Shown one piece after another: positions 61,299 to 64,000 of a DNA stretch of 64,000 bases. This DNA is from Sphingopyxis macrogoltabida (lineage in GTDB: Bacteria > Pseudomonadota > Alphaproteobacteria > Sphingomonadales > Sphingomonadaceae). Each line of letters opens with the position of its first letter. The first letter of the stretch is position 1. Position numbers and translations under genes: made by a program. The notes under the pieces were generated by a model. The model had not been told where the DNA came from and did no database searches. It saw only the letters and a list, made by a program, of their open reading frames with translations. The stretch covers positions 62,001 through 126,000 of the forward strand of contig QFPJ01000001.1 of assembly GCA_003241685.1 (NCBI GenBank), given 5' to 3'.

Positions 61299-62150
61299 AT
61301 GTCGTCGTCCCCCGCCCCCCTGTTTTCGTCCGCGCGCGCGCGGGCGCAGCGCGACCGCATGGCGAAGCGGCCGGCGGAGGCGAATTTCCTCGCGCCGATC
61401 ATCGCCGAAACCCTGCTCGACCGGCTGGCCATGGTGACGCGCGAATTTCCGCGCGCGCTGCTTATCGGCGCGCACGACCCGGCGCTCGCCGCGGCGCTGC
61501 GCGAGACGGGGTCGGACGTAAGCCTGTTCGAGGCCGGACCGGCGCTCGCCGCGCGCAGCGGCGCGATCCGGGGCGAGGCCGACGCGATCGACCTGCCGCT
61601 CGCCAGCTTCGACCTGATCGTGTGGCCGGGCGGGCTCGACAGCGTCAACGACGTGCCCGGCGCGCTGGTGCGGCTTCGCGCGCTGCTGGCGCCCGACGGC
61701 CTGCTGATCGGCGCCTTTCTGGGCGACGGCAGCCTGCCGCGGCTGCGCCGCGCGCTGATGACCGACGATGTGCGGCCGATCGCGCGTATGCATCCCCAGA
61801 TCGACCTCGCCGCGACGGGCAATCTGCTCCAGCGTGTCGGCTTCACCCTGCCCGTCGTCGATGTCGACGCATTGTCGGTGCGCTATGGCGACTGGTTCGC
61901 GCTGGTCCGCGATCTGCGCGCCGCCGGCCTGTCGAGCCGACTGGCAGAGGCCCCGCCGCCGCTGACCCGCATGGAAGCGGCCGCCATCGCCGCCGCCTTT
62001 GCCGCCCAGGCCGACCCGGACGGGCGCGTGGCGGAAAGCTTTCGCCTCATCCATTTCAGCGGCTGGGCGCCGCATCCCGACCAGCCCCGCCCCGCCCGGC
62101 GCGGCAGCGGCACGGCATCGCTGGCCGAGGCGCTGAAACCGAAAGATTAG
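61299..62150 (+). CDS. SAM-dependent methyltransferase-like protein (NDUFAF5/BioC-like)
   Basis: A 283-residue class I methyltransferase-like protein. ALLIGAHDPALAAALRETG replaces the usual glycine-rich SAM motif I with a weaker form. FDLIVWPGGLDSVNDVPGALVRLRALLAPDGLLIGAFLG and YGDWFALVRDLRAAGLSSRL match the family found beside comF in alphaproteobacteria. Relatives include the complex I assembly factor NDUFAF5. Target unknown. Confidence 0.82.
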   Translation: MSSSPAPLFSSARARAQRDRMAKRPAEANFLAPIIAETLLDRLAMVTREFPRALLIGAHDPALAAALRETGSDVSLFEAGPALAARSGAIRGEADAIDLPLASFDLIVWPGGLDSVNDVPGALVRLRALLAPDGLLIGAFLGDGSLPRLRRALMTDDVRPIARMHPQIDLAATGNLLQRVGFTLPVVDVDALSVRYGDWFALVRDLRAAGLSSRLAEAPPPLTRMEAAAIAAAFAAQADPDGRVAESFRLIHFSGWAPHPDQPRPARRGSGTASLAEALKPKD

Positions 62151-62194
62151 CGTTCTGTCGGCGCGAGGCGGAGGCTGCCCCGGCCCGCTCCTCC

Positions 62195-62587
62195 TTAAAC
62201 CAGCGCCTCCAGCAAGCCGATGAGCGGCTTGTCGGCGGGCGGCATGTCGAGCGCGTGCAATTGGGCGGGACGCACCCAGCGCAGCGCGCTCGCTTCCTGC
62301 GCGACGGGCGTTCCGCGCCATTTGCGGCAGACGTAGAGCAGCAGGAGCAGATGCTTTTCGCCCAGCGTGTCGCTGGCGAAACAGGCGGGGGCCAGGCACG
62401 CCTCCTCGACATCGATCGCCAGTTCCTCCGCCAGTTCGCGGACCAACGCCTGTTCGGGCGTTTCGCCGGCTTCCAGCTTGCCGCCGGGAAACTCCCACAG
62501 CCCGGCCATCGCCCGGCCCTCCGGCCGCTGCTGCACCAATATGCGCCCGTCGCGATCGACCATCGCGACCGCGACCACCATCAACAT
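62195..62587 (-). CDS. mutT: MutT-type (d)NTP pyrophosphohydrolase
   Basis: A 130-residue Nudix hydrolase. Nudix box GGKLEAGETPEQALVRELAEEL at residues about 35-56, preceded by RILVQQRPEGRAMAGLWEFPG, typical of MutT enzymes that clear 8-oxo-dGTP. The start is uncertain: ATG at 62587 is chosen, but GTG or TTG codons up to 62623 are in frame and the ribosome site is weak. Confidence 0.88.
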   Translation of the reverse strand: MLMVVAVAMVDRDGRILVQQRPEGRAMAGLWEFPGGKLEAGETPEQALVRELAEELAIDVEEACLAPACFASDTLGEKHLLLLLYVCRKWRGTPVAQEASALRWVRPAQLHALDMPPADKPLIGLLEALV

Positions 62588-62689
62588 GCCGGGCAAAGAC
62601 GCCGGACCCTGGGACACCGTCAAATTGTTAACCTTCCTGTGCGACGCTCGCCACCCTCGGGAACTATAACTTCAGTTAGGGGCGGAACA

Positions 62690-62860
62690 ATGAAGAAGCT
62701 AGGGGAGCTTAGGCGGTCGACCAGGGCCGCCACGGCGGTCGAATATGGATTGATCCTGGCGTTGATCTTCATCGCCGGCGTGACCGCGATGGGCAATGTC
62801 GGGCGATCGACCACCAACATGTGGAACAATGTCTCGTCCGCCGCGACGAACAATATGTGA
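62690..62860 (+). CDS. Flp-family type IVb pilin (divergent copy)
   Basis: A 56-residue pilin precursor: short basic leader KKLGELRRSTRAA, then TAVEYGLILALIFIAGVTAMG, the Flp motif with Glu at mature position 5. The tail VGRSTTNMWNNVSSAATNNM differs from the two later copies. Flp pilins are cleaved by a TadV/CpaA peptidase and form adhesive Tad pili. No tad/cpa genes are in the window. Confidence 0.85.
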   Translation: MKKLGELRRSTRAATAVEYGLILALIFIAGVTAMGNVGRSTTNMWNNVSSAATNNM

Positions 62861-63008
62861 GCGATCCCGACCTGTCCATTTTCGGGACTTTGCCGCGGGA
62901 AAAGCGTTTCGGGCCATTAAGAGTTTCAAAACCTATTCATCCTAGAACCCCCGATGTTGACCACGACCAGACCGTCAACAGGGTAAGTGACTTATCAGGA
63001 GACCAGAG

Positions 63009-63179
63009 ATGAAGTTCATCAAGAAATTCGTTCGCGACACCAAGGCCGCGACCGCCATCGAATACGGCCTGATCGCCGCTCTGATCGCCGTCGCCGGCAT
63101 CACCGCCATGGGCGCCGTCGGCAACAGCGTCAGCAGCACCTTCAACAAGGTGAACGGCAACCTGAACACCGCTCCGTAA
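63009..63179 (+). CDS. Flp-family type IVb pilin (tandem copy 1)
   Basis: A 56-residue pilin: KFIKKFVRDTKAATAIEYG then the hydrophobic stretch LIAALIAVAGITAM and a polar tail FNKVNGNLNTAP. 47 of 56 residues match the 63339 copy. The residue before the predicted cleavage site is Ala rather than the common Gly. CAGGAGA lies 8 nt before the ATG, and a strong terminator follows, so it has its own transcript. Confidence 0.9.
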   Translation: MKFIKKFVRDTKAATAIEYGLIAALIAVAGITAMGAVGNSVSSTFNKVNGNLNTAP

Positions 63180-63218
63180 GCAGGTGATCGGACGGCATCT
63201 TCGTATGCCCGACAAAGA

Positions 63219-63250
63219 GGGGGCGGTCCGAAAGGGCCGCCTCCTTTTTA
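63219..63250 (+). terminator. Rho-independent terminator after pilin copy 1
   Basis: An 11-bp stem GGGGGCGGTCC / GGGCCGCCTCC (two G-T pairs) with a GAAA tetraloop, followed by TTTTTA. Confidence 0.92.
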
Positions 63251-63338
63251 TTAATCAATTCAACATTCTATTCCGATATTCGGGCGTATCGGCCAGACCA
63301 GAGGCCGACGGGTGAGGGGACTTTCGAGGAGACCGGAC

Positions 63339-63509
63339 ATGAAGTTCTTCAAAAAATTCATTCGCAACACCAAGGCCGCGACCGCCATCGAATATGGCCT
63401 GATCGCCGCGCTGATCGCCGTTGCCGGCATCACCGCGATGAGCAGCGTCGGCCGCAGCGTTGGCAACACCTTCAACAAGGTGAACGGCAATCTGAACAGC
63501 GCGCCGTAA
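63339..63509 (+). CDS. Flp-family type IVb pilin (tandem copy 2)
   Basis: A 56-residue pilin, KFFKKFIRNTKAATAIEYG with tail FNKVNGNLNSAP, a tandem duplicate of the 63009 gene. CGAGGAGA lies 8 nt before the ATG at 63339; an earlier in-frame GTG at 63312 would add nine unrelated residues. It has its own terminator. Separate units for two near-identical pilins suggest different expression or high dosage. Confidence 0.9.
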   Translation: MKFFKKFIRNTKAATAIEYGLIAALIAVAGITAMSSVGRSVGNTFNKVNGNLNSAP

Positions 63510-63538
63510 TCGGCCGCTCATTTCGGAAATGACGGAAA

Positions 63539-63569
63539 GGGCGGCCCTGAAGAGCCGCCCTTTTCTTTT
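63539..63569 (+). terminator. Rho-independent terminator after pilin copy 2
   Basis: A 7-bp stem GGGCGGC / GCCGCCC with an 8-nt loop, followed by TTTTCTTTT. It also separates the pilin from the convergent LysM gene. Confidence 0.92.
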
Positions 63570-63587
63570 GAGCATTATCTTGCGGGC

Positions 63588-64000
63588 TTACCGGCTGGCG
63601 TAAACGACCAGCTTCACCTTCTGCCCCGGCGTCAGCGGGCTGTTGGCGTTCAGCCGGTTGAGCACCTGAAAGCGTTCCAGCTGATAATCGCTGTACGCCA
63701 TGCGCCGCGCGAGGCTGGCGACGGTGTCGCCCCGCGCCACGGTGACGACGTCGATCCGCCGCGGACGGATCGCCGCCGCTTCGCTGGTGCTGAGGCGGCT
63801 GACGCTGCCGAACATCGAATTGAACACGCCCGCCCCGCCCGCTTTCGTCAGCGCGACGAAGTGAAAGGCGCTGTCGCGCGAGAATTCATAGGCAAAGACG
63901 GTCACGTCGACCTGCCCCGACTGGCTGTTCGCGCGCGCCGTCGTGTAATAGGCCGGGATGCCGTTCACCGTCGTGCGCTGAATCGTGCCGGGCGACAGAT
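63588..64000 (-). CDS. LysM-domain protein, probably M48 metalloprotease, 3' part only
   Basis: The frame stays open to the window edge (137 codons visible), so the gene begins beyond 64000. The last 55 residues are a LysM-like unit (VVTVARGDTVASLARRM...FQVLNRLNANSPLTPGQKVKLVVYASR) for peptidoglycan binding. The preceding part (RTTVNGIPAYYTTARANSQSGQVDVTVFAYEF) resembles the C-terminal region of periplasmic M48 peptidases with LysM tails. The HExxH motif, if present, lies outside the window. Confidence 0.7.
   Translation of the reverse strand, partial: LSPGTIQRTTVNGIPAYYTTARANSQSGQVDVTVFAYEFSRDSAFHFVALTKAGGAGVFNSMFGSVSRLSTSEAAAIRPRRIDVVTVARGDTVASLARRMAYSDYQLERFQVLNRLNANSPLTPGQKVKLVVYASR

Noticed and set aside
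1..64000. Search for CRISPR arrays, insertion sequences, prophage or toxin-antitoxin and phage defence genes
   Set aside because: No regularly spaced direct repeats, transposase, integrase or recognisable defence gene was seen. The repeats present are inverted REP-type elements.

Overview
The window is GC-rich alphaproteobacterial DNA, most likely from a member of the Sphingomonadaceae (Sphingopyxis/Sphingomonas-like). The evidence is a complete PhyR-NepR-EcfG general stress locus with a GGAAC-N16-CGTT promoter, GAAC-N7-GAAC LexA boxes, TorF porins, a TonB receptor linked to a LacI regulator, Flp pilins, and many dispersed palindromic repeats of the kind 'CCCCGCGAAGGCGGGG'. It is chromosomal. 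I see no integrase, transposase, prophage or CRISPR array.

Layout. 1-7361 (+): a tightly packed catabolic operon of M20 amidohydrolase (5' truncated by the window), penicillin-acylase-family amidase, a three-part polar amino acid ABC importer, a cupin and a PuuB-like FAD oxidase. It looks like uptake, deacylation and oxidation of an N-acylated amine or amino acid. 7383-17364 (-): a carbohydrate locus of LacI regulator, GH65 phosphorylase fused to beta-phosphoglucomutase, TonB receptor, MFS transporter and S9 peptidase, with a 26-bp perfect inverted repeat as operator. 17420-22555: two sulfatases, a TetR regulator and a lipoprotein formylglycine-generating enzyme, joined by a shared palindromic operator. 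22770-28601 (-): enoyl-CoA hydratase, SDR, Kef antiporter, serine deaminase, Fe-SOD.

28808-34214 (-): four translationally coupled DNA-repair genes (radical SAM/HhH protein, DUF4130-UdgX fusion, MBL-fold exonuclease, ATP-dependent ligase) behind a perfect LexA box. This is the most system-like unit in the window. 34238-39538: Crp/Fnr regulator, HWE histidine kinase, PhyR, NepR and two EcfG sigma factors. 39633-44835: soluble sugar dehydrogenase, lipase, a small SH3-like protein, thioesterase, threonine deaminase and a hydroxyisobutyrate-dehydrogenase-like enzyme. The last of these leads into an amidohydrolase and a Tat-exported amine oxidase (to 47868). 47983-54131: FMN-dependent hydroxyacid dehydrogenase, CreD with a polyproline microsatellite, two TorF porins with paired terminators, IspG.

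54135-64000: GNAT, small membrane protein and acyltransferase, acyl-CoA carboxylase beta subunit divergent from an SDR with a LiuR-like palindrome between them, DMT exporter, tRNA-Arg(CCT), then the housekeeping set DUF1178, GrxC, ComF, methyltransferase, MutT. Next come three Flp pilin genes with strong terminators and the 3' end of a LysM/M48-type protein cut by the window edge.
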